Below are positions 21,401 to 32,468 of a stretch of 64,000 nucleotides of DNA, piece by piece. The translations under genes and the position numbers were made by a program. How positions within the stretch are numbered: the stretch's first letter is position 1; each line of letters opens with the position of its first letter. Under the pieces are notes generated by a model that had not been told where the DNA came from, did not search any database, and saw only the letters and a program-made list of their open reading frames with translations. Location: assembly GCA_951799405.1 (NCBI GenBank), contig OX637334.1:10292001-10356000 (forward strand). Direction: 5' to 3'. Source of the DNA: Agapetus fuscipes. Lineage: Eukaryota; Arthropoda; Insecta; Trichoptera; Glossosomatidae.

Positions 21401-23212
21401 TATTACAATTCGATGGTACAATAATAAAATATTATTCTAGGCAAATCTTACACATAGACTGTCAATGGACAAAAAGACGCAAGTCTCCAAGTAAAATATG
21501 CAAAGATACGTCACTTTGATAACAACTTGTAAACAAAGCACGCAACCAGGGTAGAATCGGATTAAAATGCAAGAGCGATAAATAATTATTGATTTTTAAT
21601 TGTTGCAATTAAGTTATAGCCAGCATGCAAACGATTATTTATAAGACAAATAAGAGAATCTTACTTTTTATATGAAATAATAGTTTAAATTAATACACAT
21701 AGAGCCATTTTCCGCAGACAATAATTGAAAACAGTTGTTTGTGTATTTTTTATTTTGCAAAAAATAAATCTATGGACTCCTAGTATTGTTGAAAGATTAA
21801 GTAATATTGTATCTACGCGTATAATTGTAATCCAGTTTTGTTTAAATTCTTGATAAATTTTAAGTCCAGTCCTAGATAAATTTTATCATCTATCCAGTTT
21901 GAATTATTTTGACTCTTGACAGTTAAAAATTACTATAATCTATTGAAAATTTAGTTTCCCGGCAAGCATTAACTTTACATACAGCCGTGTGTCGATTTTG
22001 TTTTTATTTCTAATTTACATAGTCTTTGCCATACATTGTTTTTTGGCCAATAATAGGATTTCAGCCCTGTAAACTTTTGACTCTAGTTCTATATTAATTT
22101 TCATACATTGAAATCCATGATGATTTTTTTTATTAAGGCCCTGCATAAATTCAAACTTCAATCTATTATAAGTTACATCCTTCGATCAAATGCTCCTGTC
22201 CTGAATATTTTTTCCAACACTTGAGCCAACCTTAGTTGCAGTTCAATCTCAATACATGTATCAATTTACTTGTATATCCAATATGAATTTTGACTCCCAT
22301 TCTGAATAACTCTACCTGCCTTTCAGTCCAGTCATCTTTTTTGATTGCATTTAAGTATAAATTTCACAATCAGTCCCGTCCAAATTTAAACTTACATCCA
22401 TTACAATTTTTGAGTTCAATCCTGTTTTCAATACGCATTTCGAATATTATTACAAAAAAAGCAAACATAGCTCATTAAGCACGCTTCACACGCGTGCAAT
22501 ATTCATGTAGGTGCATACTTTATTCAAAATGCAGCCGGTTGAAGGTCATCATTGTATGGTCACCTCATGTATTATAATAACGACAACAAATAACGTATTT
22601 ACAATAATTACGTTTATTATTATGTAAATTTGTCACAATGTATATTACAGTCTTATTGAATAATTTGACAAACCCGTGGGATAAATAAAAAATGTAAAAT
22701 TAATTGAAAAATCCATTCCATTTACAAGTTATCCAGGGATTGATTGAATGGGTGTTGAAAAAGAATAAATGTGTCCATCTTGTAACAGACGGGAGTTGTG
22801 GATCTTCTGTTGACTATGTTCTAAAGATAAATCTTACAGTCATATTGCATGATAAGCCTTGAATATTATATTCTTCAAAGTCAAATGGTGACTCCTCAAG
22901 TTTATTTACATTGCATGCAGAGCCTCGGATAACATAGAAAAACTTGTGTATAACCAAAATTAGAAAAGTGTTAAAAAATGATTGGATATGGCAGAAAACT
23001 TTGACCGACATAATAACTGGATCAAATTTAAAGTACTATGTTTTATCTACGGGGATAAAGCATTCTGAAATTGCGTACCATGATCATTCCTTGCGTCGGT
23101 TCATTTGGGCACTTTTGTAGCTCAGATACTTTTTGTCCATGATCTTTTAGACCAAAACACCATACCATTCCCATATTTACTTTACAATTAAGTTGTTATT
23201 TTAAGATCATTT
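21401..23212. other. AT-rich intergenic, no gene recognised
   Basis: No supported frame. From ~21830 to 22440 short TCCAGT/CAGTCC phrases recur irregularly (AATCCAGTTTTG, AAGTCCAGTCCTAG, TATCCAGTTTGAA, TTTCAGTCCAGTC), possibly an old degenerate repeat. A block at 23109-23140 (GTAGCTCAGATACTTTTTGT) resembles sequence upstream of both carboxypeptidase genes (~40355 and ~62700). Confidence 0.3.
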
Positions 23213-23443
23213 CTAATCCAATTCTGATGGCACTGGCCTAGTTGGACATTTGTATCCCAGAGCTCGCACCATTTCAGGACACAAATATGAGGAAATAGAA
23301 TCATCAGTAGGGCTTTTTTTGTTGCGACTTGCCCTGTTTTCTGTATCGGTACCTTTTTGCCTGTCTTGGAGTCCAAAACCACGTTGTACATGACCATTCT
23401 GACCTAAAAGACCATGCCCAGATCGATTATGATTTTCGTGATC
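23213..23443 (-). other. open frame continuing past the stop of the His/Gly-rich gene
   Basis: Directly after the TAA at 23444-23446 the same frame stays open for 76 codons to a TAG at 23213. It contains one more repeat unit (RSGHGLLGQNGHVQRGFG) and a non-repetitive end with two cysteines (SSYLCPEMVRALGYKCPTRP). It is either 3'UTR derived from repeat duplication, a stop-readthrough extension, or the original end of the protein. Confidence 0.5.
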
Positions 23444-26400
23444 TTAATGATTTTCATGGTTTTTATCTTTATTTTCGACTTCGATTCCGCGTTGTCCATG
23501 CCCATCTTGTCCTAAAAGACCGTGCTCAGATCGATCATGACCATCGTGACTATGTTCATGATTTTTATCTCTATTTTCCACTCCGAATCCACGTTGTCCA
23601 TGGCCATCTTGACCTAAAAGTCCACGCCCAGATCTTGATGAACCGTGGTTGTCATGCCCCTCGTGAGTATGTTCATGATCTTCACTTTTTTCATCTTTAT
23701 TTTCGACTCCACATCCACGTTGTCCGTGGCCACCTTGACCTAAAAGACCATGCCTAGATCGGTCATGACCGTTGTTGCTTTGTTCATGACCTTCGTGCTT
23801 TTCTTCTTTATTTTCGACTCCAAATCCACGCTGTCCATGGCCATCTTGACCTAAAAGTCCACGTCGAGATCTTGATGAACCGTGGTTGTCGTGACTTCTC
23901 TCATTACCATCGTGACTGTGTTCATGACCTTCATGAGCTTTATCTTTATCTTGGAATCCATATCTACGTTGTCCGTGACCATCTTGTCCTAAAAGTCCAT
24001 GTCCAGATTGGCTTGATGAACCATGGTTGTCATTACTTCTCTCGTGACCATCATGACTGTGTTCATGATTTTTATCTCTGTCTTGAAATCCAAATCTACG
24101 TTGTCCATGACTATCTTGACCTAAAAGACCATGTCCAGATCGGCCACTTGAACCATGACTTCTATCTTTTTCGTTTCTGTCATGACTGTCGTGGTGTCCA
24201 AATCCTCGTTGTCCATCTTGACCTAAATGCCCATATCCAGATCGACTATTGGTACCGCGAGTTTCATGATCTTTGTCGTTTTCATGTCTGCCATGACTTT
24301 CGTGGCTACTTTCATGACTTTCATGGTGTCCAAAATCTCTTTGTCCATGACCATTCTGACCTAAAAGACCTCTTGAATGACCAGAATGATGATCATCGTC
24401 ATGGTTGGAATCCCGGTCGTTTTTTCCTATGAAAAAATAAATTATGAAATCAATAAAGTATATTTATCCCCTAAAAGAGCCCGTTCCCACTTGTCGGGTG
24501 TCGGATCCGTATATTAATCGGAGGTTCCAGTGGCAGAACATAATGTATGGAGCTATTCATACTTGTCGGAAACCGATTTTGTCCGGAATGTTCTGCAACT
24601 GGAACCTCTGATGAATATACGGATCCGACACCCGACAAGTGGGAACGGGCTCTCAGGGAATTGGACGAGAAAGGCGTTGGATAGACAAATCTGGTGGCAG
24701 TTGATGAAGGAGGCTAAGACCTGAAATGCTCAGACAATAACGATGATGATGATTTCACAGTTTATTCTTCTTCTTCATCGATTATGTAGATTCGATCTTT
24801 TTCGAGTAAAGCTTGATCAAATGAATTAAATTGTGAAGGTTATTAGGCTACCGAGCGGACAGGGCGTGGTAATTGACTAGGGTATGTTTGGAAATAGCGC
24901 CTCGCCGGTTCCATTCCCATTAAGCCCCCTTAACGATAGCTTTGATTGTAAGTAAACAGATGCCAAAAAGTACTGAACACCGAAAGCAACAAAAAAAAAT
25001 GTTTTATTTAATTTTATAAACTACAAAAATTATCTTCAATTATAACTTACGATCTTTGTGTGGACTTCCTTTTGCTGCTAAAATGAGTCCCAAAACCAGG
25101 AAAACCAAAGTCAAGGATTTCTGAAAAGAAAACAAATATACTCCAACTATAATTTTGGTTTGGACACATGGCTCTCCAATGAAGAAATACTGACGAAGAA
25201 AGTATATGCTGCAAAAATTGATGGATTTCGTAGAAGAAGAAGACCGAAAAAGGTATGGATGGACCAAATTTTCGAAATAGCGAATAAATGTCTTTGTCGG
25301 TCTTATGGCCGCGGGGTCAAGACAAGTTATTTGGAACCGGATAACGCTGGTTCGAATCCCGCGACGATAACTTCGACCCTGGTTCAACAGATGCCGTTGC
25401 ATGCACACAAGCTTCTGCTTTCGCATGAAGACAACTGGCCAGGCAAAATAGGTTGGTGGATTGCATTCCTTTCCACAAATCAACTTAAAAAAAAAAAAAA
25501 AAATTGGATATCCAGAGTCATAATAAAAGGAGAGCTTGTATGAAAAAGGTTATGACTCTGGATGAAATGAAAGAAGTATGCAAGGACCGAAAGAAAAGGC
25601 GGTTGATTTGTAATGCTGGCGGCTAAAGCTGAGGCTTGTAATTTTTTTTTTTTTTAAGACTATGTTTTGTAGGTTTTAATTTTTTACTGTTCAATTGTTT
25701 AGTGTTAATTTGTTTTATATATTTAAATGTATTTTTTTTAATTGCTTGTATTTCTTGACTGATAGATTAGTATGAGGTTGACCACCCATACTGTAAAAAA
25801 TGGTTCACTTTGCCAATGTCACCCTTGTTTCAGGGAAGGTCGGCAAGAGTTGCAGGGCTTATGTTCATTTGAGATTGGGTTTTTTTTATATTGTAGGTCC
25901 ACATGCGGCATGTGTGAGCGCGAAATTATGCGTGTCTTGTGGGAATGCTAATGCTGATTCTCAAATGATACATATCTTTGCAGCTTAGATTTACATTAAG
26001 ATATAGATAAAATCTACTTTTTAATTTATCATCTAGATTGCAAAGTGAATTCCCACTTTATGCACGCGTGATATACCACCAAAAACGTGTTCAGGGAAAG
26101 ACGGACTTCGACGGCAAGAGACGGCAAGATCATTTGACAGACAAGCAATCAGCGTGTGTACGTACGAACTTGCATGTGCTTTTTTATGTAGGTACATGCA
26201 TACAGTTAACAACTTAAATATTTAAAAAAAAAAATAGCGTAGATGTAGATGCCCATTGCCCAGTTGAAAACCATATAATCTTTAAAATAAGTTGCAAAGA
26301 TATATTAACATTTAAGATTCATATTTAATGCATGCATGACGAAATGTGTTGAATGGTGCCTCCTCCAGTATCAGACCACTTGTATGTCCCAGGATGCGGG

Positions 26401-26664
26401 GGGCAGACCATGTCGAGGCCAGCGCGGGAGTCTTGGGAGTAAGGGGACTATGGAGGGAAGCGGCACAAAACAGAAAGTCCTGAAGGATTGTGATGTGGGA
26501 GGCTCTGAGCCTACAAGACTTGTGAGCTGAAGTATGTTTCTTAATGCATACACTCAAGCAGAAACATGTAAATTTGCGCTTGCATGTGCTGCATACTTAA
26601 ATTAATAAAGAAGAAATGATATCGAAAATTGAAAAACTAGAAAATAAAGACTTACCGACGACAT
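23444..26664 (-). CDS. secreted His/Gly-rich repeat protein (GLLGQDGHGQR repeats)
   Basis: Three exons: 26656-26664 (MSS), 25051-25120 (signal peptide, KSLTLVFLVLGLILAAKG) and 23444-24426. Junctions are phase 0 then phase 1 (C|GA = Arg), giving 353 residues. The mature protein has eight units, spaced ~34-46 residues apart, built on GLLGQDGHGQRGFG and separated by His-, Glu-, Asp- and Ser-rich linkers (HEHSHDGHERS, DNHGSSRSG). One unit (residues ~70-80) is degenerate. The very high His and Asp/Glu content suggests metal or pH-dependent binding in a matrix; this is inference. Exon layout, phases and the NH-stop ending match the smaller His/Gly gene at 29678-32037, so they are paralogues. The second intron contains a hairpin element (24476-24653). 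The first contains an LT repeat and a LINE 3' end invaded by a SINE. Confidence 0.8.
24476..24653. mobile_element. 178-bp hairpin MITE in an intron
   Basis: AGAGCCCGTTCCCACTTGTC at the left end is inverted at the right end (GACAAGTGGGAACGGGCTCT). The arms stay complementary for ~65 bases through GTGTCGGATCCGTATAT and GGAGGTTCCAG. No coding capacity and no clear target duplication. It lies 50 bases upstream of the last-exon acceptor of the His/Gly-rich gene. Confidence 0.8.
24654..24724 (+). pseudogene. short LINE ORF2 C-terminal relic
   Basis: The frame reads NWTRKALDRQIWWQLMKEAK before a stop, resembling the W-x-x-x-A-x-D-R-x-x-W C-terminus of many RTE-type reverse transcriptase proteins. 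Only ~25 codons remain. Confidence 0.4.
25140..26010 (+). mobile_element. RTE-like LINE 3' end, interrupted by a SINE
   Basis: 25190-25290 encodes TKKVYAAKIDGFRRRRRPKK, matching the C-terminus of the LINE at 51401-53771. The coding part resumes at ~25504 (tail of the ORF with ATGAAAAAGGTTATGACTCT). A ~130-base 3'UTR follows, then a complete LT repeat (25753-26010). The SINE at 25291-25503 splits the ORF remnant. The LINE lies in the first intron of the minus-strand His/Gly-rich gene, in the opposite direction, and covers that gene's exon 2 region only by abutting it. Confidence 0.8.
25291..25503 (+). repeat. tRNA-derived SINE with poly(A), third family
   Basis: The tRNA-like head contains a perfect B box (GGTTCGAATCCCGCG, ~25349). 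A unique body follows (CATGCACACAAGCTTCTGC, GAAGACAACTGGCCAGGC), then an A run of ~18. It has no similarity to the other two SINE bodies here. It lies within the LINE ORF remnant. Confidence 0.75.
26277..26600 (-). repeat. LT repeat split by a ~200-bp insertion
   Basis: Tail part at 26277-26338 and middle part at 26542-26600 (AAACATGTAAATTTGCGCTT) of one reverse-strand LT repeat. The intervening GC-rich sequence (~26336-26541) is bordered by TTAATGCATGC and TTAATGCATAC, a plausible 8-10-bp target duplication. The insert has no recognised motif. Confidence 0.65.
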
Positions 26665-26714
26665 GTTGGGCGCGAAATCTGCTTGATGTGAGTATCGGAA
26701 ATGTCTTTACATAT

Positions 26715-26722
26715 CTTATATA
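26715..26722 (-). promoter_or_regulatory. TATA box of the His/Gly-rich repeat gene
   Basis: TATATAAG on the minus strand, ~55 bases upstream of the ATG at 26664. This gives a ~25-base 5' leader and supports the 3-codon first exon. Confidence 0.7.
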
Positions 26723-26729
26723 GATTTAC

Positions 26730-27099
26730 AAATAATTTATTTAATGTTATGCACATAATATTGATTAACCATGTGACGGGATATAAATGTTTATATACGA
26801 GTATACACGTTTTTCCCATATAAACAAACAACAAAACGCAATTTTACATCTCGTGACATTCGTAGGTTGAAGAGTTCTAGGAGTCTCTAGGTCAGAGGCG
26901 TGCCCATGAAATCAAAAGTAAGTGGATTAAAGGAAGTTTTAACTCTGTTTTGTATGATATACTTCTGCATACCATAACTGAGGGTATGATCGAGAAAGAC
27001 GATCGAGAGCATTCCTACAAGATAAACTGTCAAAAATGTATTGTTTCTCTTAGGTTGAGCTCAAAAGAATTTCCCTTAAATAAAGAAAAATCGTGAAAA
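26730..27099. other. no feature recognised
   Basis: Upstream flank of the His/Gly-rich repeat gene. No frame, repeat or RNA gene was seen. Confidence 0.3.
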
Positions 27100-27260
27100 A
27101 GATGGATGAATGTTGTTGCAAATAAACGCCAGGGTTGAAACCGTAAAAGGTTATAAAAAAACAACGAAACGGGAAATTATATCGGTGGGAATTGAACGCT
27201 AGCCTTCAGCTTTGAACGCAAACGTTTTTCCAACTATGTAAGTCTGAGGCAATTCCAAAT
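27100..27260 (-). repeat. tRNA-headed SINE, 5' part
   Basis: Minus strand: a tRNA-like head with AGCGTTCAATTCCCACCG as B box, then TAATTTCCCGTTTCG of the body. Same family as 33499-33830. Confidence 0.6.
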
Positions 27261-27569
27261 TTAATTGTTATTCGGTATGCAAACGTTACATATCTAGGTT
27301 ACTAAGGTCTTCCAATTTCATGAGCAGCCAATGACAAAAAATAGCTTTATTTTTACACTAGCAACTCGGCAGGACAACCTTAAAATATTTTACCGGTGTA
27401 TTTGTGCCGACTTCGTTGACAATAGACCTATATTCTTTATTTTCCTACAATTAAATGTTAATTGTTTTATAGGTACCAACCAACTTTTTATTTAAATTGT
27501 GTTGTCTAAGTATAGTAATTAAACACAGGAAGACATTCATAATATGTAATATAGAATAATCAGCACTTA

Positions 27570-27740
27570 TGGTAAGACCATCCACTTAAATACACTACAA
27601 TGTCAACAGTATCTCCCACTCCTTAGAGGTCTTAACTCACGCGGCAAAGCATTCCTCAACAAGGGGCCGGCAATGCCAAAGATGCGATCCATATAATTAG
27701 CAGTGTTTCACTTCTCCTCTCGGTGCAACAAGGGTAACTC
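27570..27740 (-). pseudogene. decayed LINE ORF2 C-terminal relic
   Basis: Minus-strand DRIFGIAGPLLRNALPRELR matches the relic at 20160-20480 (DRVFDIAGTLLWNALPHEMR). Stops follow immediately. Confidence 0.5.
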
Positions 27741-29204
27741 GTAGAACGACTCTTATTCCCCCCTACGCTGTCGAGGTCTCAACTTCAAGAACTTGTCGGC
27801 TTCTTTTGCCAATATTTAAATAAGCCTTGTATGAAATAATTTACCTCAATGTCATTCGAGTTTATTCAAAAGAATCTTAACCAACATCAATTGCCATTTC
27901 CCCTCAGTGTCTTAACACAAAGGCAACGCAGGATTATTGGCTGAAGCTCTACTAACAAAACTAAGGGCATCTGGGGTGGAAGTCTCGATGGCCCTCGGTA
28001 GATCTTACCGTACCTATTTGAAGATAGGACAGAATAAAACATGCCTGAACCGCTTATAGTTGTTCCATACATGGAGTTCTATTAAATGGAGAGGCTATTT
28101 ATTTGATTTAATTCTAAACACTGTGATCCATTCAGTCACTGAAATCTAATTTCGCCAGACATTGTACCTTGTTTTGTCTCGCTCGCACAACATATGTTTT
28201 TTGTTGTTGTCCTTTTCTATCACGTTATGTGTCTCTACTCCGTCGTTAATTTATGTATGCAGGTAATGTTGTTTAGCAACGAAGTGTTGATGTTATTTTC
28301 CTTGACAACATAATTTAGTGTTGTCAAAGGTTTTGAAAATATCTGATACTTTTTAATGCTTCTGTTCCATAAACGTAAATATTTTACTTAATGTGACATA
28401 ATTACTGCTGAAAATTATTTCAATTACATTTTTTTATTTTTAAGTTTTTTCAATGATGTTAGGAGTAATATCTATAGAAGACAAAGTAAAAAATTATTCT
28501 TTTAAATCCAATTTCCTTGAAATATAAAAGGATAAATGAAACAAAAAGTGTAGGGTAGAAATTGAAATTTTGAATTTCGAAATACAGACCACTTCAAATA
28601 CATACATTTTTACAAAAAAAAATGTTCTCACGTGACGGTATCAGATACTATATTTTATCATCATCACATCTCTATCACTAAAAATGGCCGACGGTTTCAC
28701 AGCGGGGCTATTGTTTTATGGCTAAAGGTATCGGCAGATAAAATATCAATTGAATTTACTTAAATATTAATATTCACTGGTAATTACGAGTGAAAAGTTA
28801 CTCCAGATTTTTATTACAATTTCTCGTATTGTTTGTGCATTTGGAAAATGTGCGGCTTGGCATTTTTACAATTTTTCTTTCCAGTTAGGAAACACACCTG
28901 TTAATAGTTGGGTGGTTACCGATAGACTGAATTCGGATTTTTGTATGATGAGTGGGGTAGCGCATTTCTAATTCACAAAGGATTGCTTTCTCAGCCTATC
29001 CAGTCCTTATAAATCCATGGTTCCATATACAATAAATCAGCTGTTGATACGCCGCCATATTTCATTTTGTTCTATCTTCAAATCGATAGGTAAGATCTAG
29101 CGACGCGACGGTTGTCGAGACTTCCCCCTAGATATATATCACCTAACCAACCTTACTCCAACAAGTGTGCATACTGCATAGGTCTTCAAATTTAATTAAA
29201 TCCT
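27741..29204. other. intergenic, no gene recognised
   Basis: No supported coding or RNA gene. Open frames are short and lack domains. No members of the described repeat families were found. Confidence 0.3.
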
Positions 29205-29340
29205 AGGTCTCCCGCGCAGGATTCATCAAAAAAGGGTCAAAGCTATTGTCCAGCGATCCAAATGGGGATCGAACTGCCTTACTTTTATTTTAAGCATACG
29301 CCAGGATTACCGCCCTTGATGGCCCAGGCTTGTGCATACA
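29205..29340 (-). repeat. SINE fragments (tail II-like piece and tRNA-like head)
   Basis: GGTCTCCCGCGCAGGATTC at ~29206 resembles SINE tail type II. On the minus strand GGCAGTTCGATCCCCATTTG at ~29260-29280 is a B-box-like sequence preceded by a tRNA-like segment. Assignment is tentative. Confidence 0.35.
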
Positions 29341-29607
29341 TTTCAGAATAAATATTTTCTCCCATTCCTTGAAAAACTCATTTGAAATTGACTGAAGTGC
29401 TAACGATGGCTCCAATCGAATATATATTTTTTTAATTTTTAATTTGAAAACCAAGATTTAATGGTTTTGTTAGCATATATTGCCTACCTATTAGGCGCAT
29501 GTGCCTGTATGGGATGCACGCCCCTGCTTGATGCTCATCTATAGGACCGACCGAATTATGAGAGTTAATAAAAAAAATAAAACAATCAAGAACGGCTAGA
29601 ATTGGTT

Positions 29608-29613
29608 TTTATT
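29608..29613 (-). terminator. polyadenylation signal AATAAA
   Basis: Minus-strand AATAAA 65 bases after the stop codon at 29678. Confidence 0.6.
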
Positions 29614-29677
29614 AAATGTGGATATTCAGGAAAAAACGGGTTGGTATCATATATTATTTAGGCTATTGCTTGAGGGC

Positions 29678-32037
29678 TTAATGATTTCCATGACCATGTT
29701 GCTGCTGTCCATGACCTCCGACTCCAAATCCTGGATCTACTCCATGGCCGCTCTGTCCATGACCACCCTGGGCGCCGTGAAGACCCTGGCTGCCGTGGCT
29801 TCCTCCGTTGAAGCCCTGGTCCAGTCCATGACCATCTGAAATCACAAATATTATATCAGAAAATTTGAACTAGTGTCGTCAAATGTCATATTTTACAGTT
29901 CTCTCTTCACGGAGTAGAGAATGGATTGTCACACATGTACTAAAAAGTAGAATTAAAGTATTTAAGATGGGTGTGTGAGACTCTGAATGAAAGATGACTA
30001 CGTTATAAATGAGTGCGGTAAAAGAAAATGAGAGCGAATGTTCAAGAATACGAGTACATGGCGATAGTTCTAGCATCTTGAACGAATGAATGATGAACGA
30101 CTGACAAGAAATAGTGGATAAAAATATTGTTAACGTTAAACGTGGAAGCAGGAGATCGACAAAAGACTGAATGTTTCTAAAAAGAGGGAATGCAAAGAAC
30201 TGGAATCTGCAGAGAGAGAAAGAGAGAAAATCCTGAATGCTGAGGATATTAAAGAAATGTACCAGAACAGAATAAACTGGAGACAGATCTGCGGATCTAC
30301 TGGCTACTCCTAACGGAAGGGCAGATGGGTATGGGTTATAGTAAATTTCAAGTGTCCCGGAAGACAACTATTCTAGTTTCTCAAGGCAATGAGTGAGGGG
30401 AGCCATTATAAGTCAAAATAGCTATTATAATGGAAGATCTTTGATAGAAATGGCACTATACGAATATATTTTATTCAGATTCTTGGTACAAAATTAACAG
30501 ATTCGAGACACTATTTTATCTATCTACGGATTTGCCATCAAGTGCAGAATGCCTACTGACAGAACTGCAGTATTTAGGATAAAAATAGCCACGATTATCG
30601 ACGATCCTTTATTTAAAGGACACTATAAGAATAAATTTATTCAGATTGTTGGTTCAGAAGCAACAGATTTGAAACACCGATCTTTATCTACATACGGATC
30701 TGCCGCATCCACCTTCAACAGCGAAATGCCTACCAGCAAATATAGCCACGATGATCAACGATCTTCCATAGAGGTGGCACTATAAAGAGAGATTCGTACC
30801 TTGCCCTCCATGGGCTCCATGCTGCTGCTGCTGGTGCTGCTGGCCTCGCCCGCCATATGGAGTGGCGGAGACGAAGGCAGACATGAAGAAGAACACGAAG
30901 AAGAAGAGGAACTGCAACAAAAAAGGATATTAATAACTACTTTTCGTTTTCGTCACATTTTAACGTCACACTTTATCATGATATGGATCTATAATAATCT
31001 ATAATCTAAGTTGCAAGGATATATTCATTTAAAGCTCTCAGATGTATGCCCACAAACAAACACGCTGATTGTGTACTTACAAATAAAATCCAAACTCAAA
31101 TGAACATTTGAACGAACAACACTCAAACAACTCCTGCCGACATTCCCTGAAACAGGGGTGACATTGGCAAAGTGAACCATTTTTTACAGTATGGGTGGTC
31201 AGCCTCATACCAACCTATAAGTCAAGGAATTTGATATGGATAGTTATTGAAAACAGAGTTTTTTTGCATTAATTGATATGAATCATGATTTTTGAACATC
31301 TTTTAATTTGTGTTCCTTGGTTTATTGGCTGTATGAGGCTGATTTTTGCTGATGATAAAAAAGGTGCACTTGAACAATGCAAATGGAAGGTCGGCAAGAG
31401 TTGCATGGCTTGTGTTCATCTTAAATTTGGATTTTCATTTTGTAAGTGAACATGGAAGTTTGGTTTTAGAAGGTGTGAATTTACGCGTGTGTGCTTTTGG
31501 GAATACATTTATATGAATCCTAAATGTTGATACATTTTTGCAACTTAGATTATATATACTAAATTTGATGGATGAAATGGCTTTAATAGAAATAAATTAT
31601 TCACAAAAGTAATCATTTACAGTATATTAAAAAACAAAGCAGATATCAGTCTGGCACTATGGCGCTTAGTGAAACTACATTGTATTTTTTTTAAATCTTG
31701 ATAATATAAGCCCCGAGTATATTTATGTAGCCAGCACTTTCACACTGCGTAAATACTCAACCATCACGTTTAAAGAAAATATGGTTAAAAACTAAAACAC
31801 TCTCTGGAAGCGCTGTTGTTCCGTCCATATATATATTTCTGTTCACTCAATTTTTGAGTATTTACGCAAAGTTTTCTACTAGAGGTACAAATCTTTTTCA
31901 AAATTTCGAAACTTATAAAGCTTTAAAAAAATCAAAGAAAACATTTTTGAGTGGAAATGTGTTTCTTCACTTTCTCTTTTCACCGTCACTTAAAATGAAA
32001 TAAAAATGGAAAAATTTCCACTTACCAGGAATCTCAT
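29678..32037 (-). CDS. small secreted His/Gly/Gln-rich protein
   Basis: Three exons: 32026-32037 (MRFL), 30800-30911 and 29678-29835, with junction phases 0 and 1 (G|AT = Asp), giving 93 residues. The signal peptide is very hydrophobic and Phe-rich (MRFLFLFFFVFFFMSAFVSA), cleaved near residue 20. The mature part begins TPYGGRGQQHQQQQHGAHGG and continues with GHGLDQGF, HGSQGLHG, GQSGHG and GHGQQQHGHGNH. There is no cysteine and no enzyme motif. Intron positions, phases and the HGQ-rich composition match the larger gene at 23444-26664. Function unknown; extracellular structural, metal-binding or antimicrobial roles are all possible. The introns hold two LT repeats (intron 1) and a ~160-bp tandem duplication (intron 2). 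Confidence 0.85.
30436..30799. repeat. tandem duplication, ~160-bp units, in an intron
   Basis: Units start at 30436, 30603 and ~30760 (third partial, up to the exon). All carry TTTATTCAGATT-type, ACAGATT-type and TAGCCACGAT-type landmarks in order. A plus-strand frame stays open across both units but has no start context or domain and is not called as a gene. Confidence 0.7.
30988..31229 (-). repeat. LT repeat, full length
   Basis: Complete reverse-strand unit of the subfamily with AAAGCTCTCAGATGTATGCC, in intron 1 of the small His/Gly gene. Confidence 0.9.
31313..31558 (+). repeat. LT repeat, diverged
   Basis: Plus-strand unit with GGAAGGTCGGCAAGAGTTGC and a GCAACTTAGATTATATATAC end. The first third is diverged. 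It faces the previous copy, so the pair could form an imperfect hairpin in the intron transcript. Confidence 0.8.
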
Positions 32038-32092
32038 TTTGCTGTTTGCTTTGTGTACAAAAAGACTATGCGGATCTTGCCACGGGTGTTGT

Positions 32093-32100
32093 CTTTTATA
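32093..32100 (-). promoter_or_regulatory. TATA box of the small His/Gly gene
   Basis: TATAAAAG on the minus strand 56 bases upstream of the ATG, the same spacing as in the paralogue at 26664. Confidence 0.75.
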
Positions 32101-32307
32101 GAAATCCGACGATACCGGAGAGTTCAAGAGGTAACGCATGGACCACTGACAAAGATTAGGGTATCGCGAAAATAACACGACAATTAAAGCACAACATTAA
32201 TCAAAAACAAGAATGTTTATGTAAGGTGGTATTTCCAAAAATGGTAAAAAATTCATGCGATTCAAAAGGAGTCGGTTTTCATTCATATGGGAACTACACC
32301 TTCTCTT

Positions 32308-32468
32308 GTCGCGATCTGCCCGGAGGGTCGCATGTGGCTAGTGGAACCTTTTTTTTTTACAGATAAGGGGGCCGGACTAAAGCCAAAAACTTCGGTTGAA
32401 CTGGGGGTTTCCCAGCTTACGACCCATCGGAAGCTGGTAACTCATGTCTTGTGAAGCTAGCCGGTATA
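32308..32468 (-). repeat. tRNA-headed SINE, body and 3' end
   Basis: Reverse-strand body fragment: GGAGGGTCGCATGTGGCTAG, AAGGGGGCCGGACTAAAG and GGGGGTTTCCCAGCTTACGA match the unit at 33499-33830. Confidence 0.7.

Noticed and set aside
23329..24432. Long plus-strand frames rich in His, Asp and Leu
   Set aside because: Antisense shadows of the repeated His/Gly-rich exon; there is no signal peptide or splice signal on this strand.
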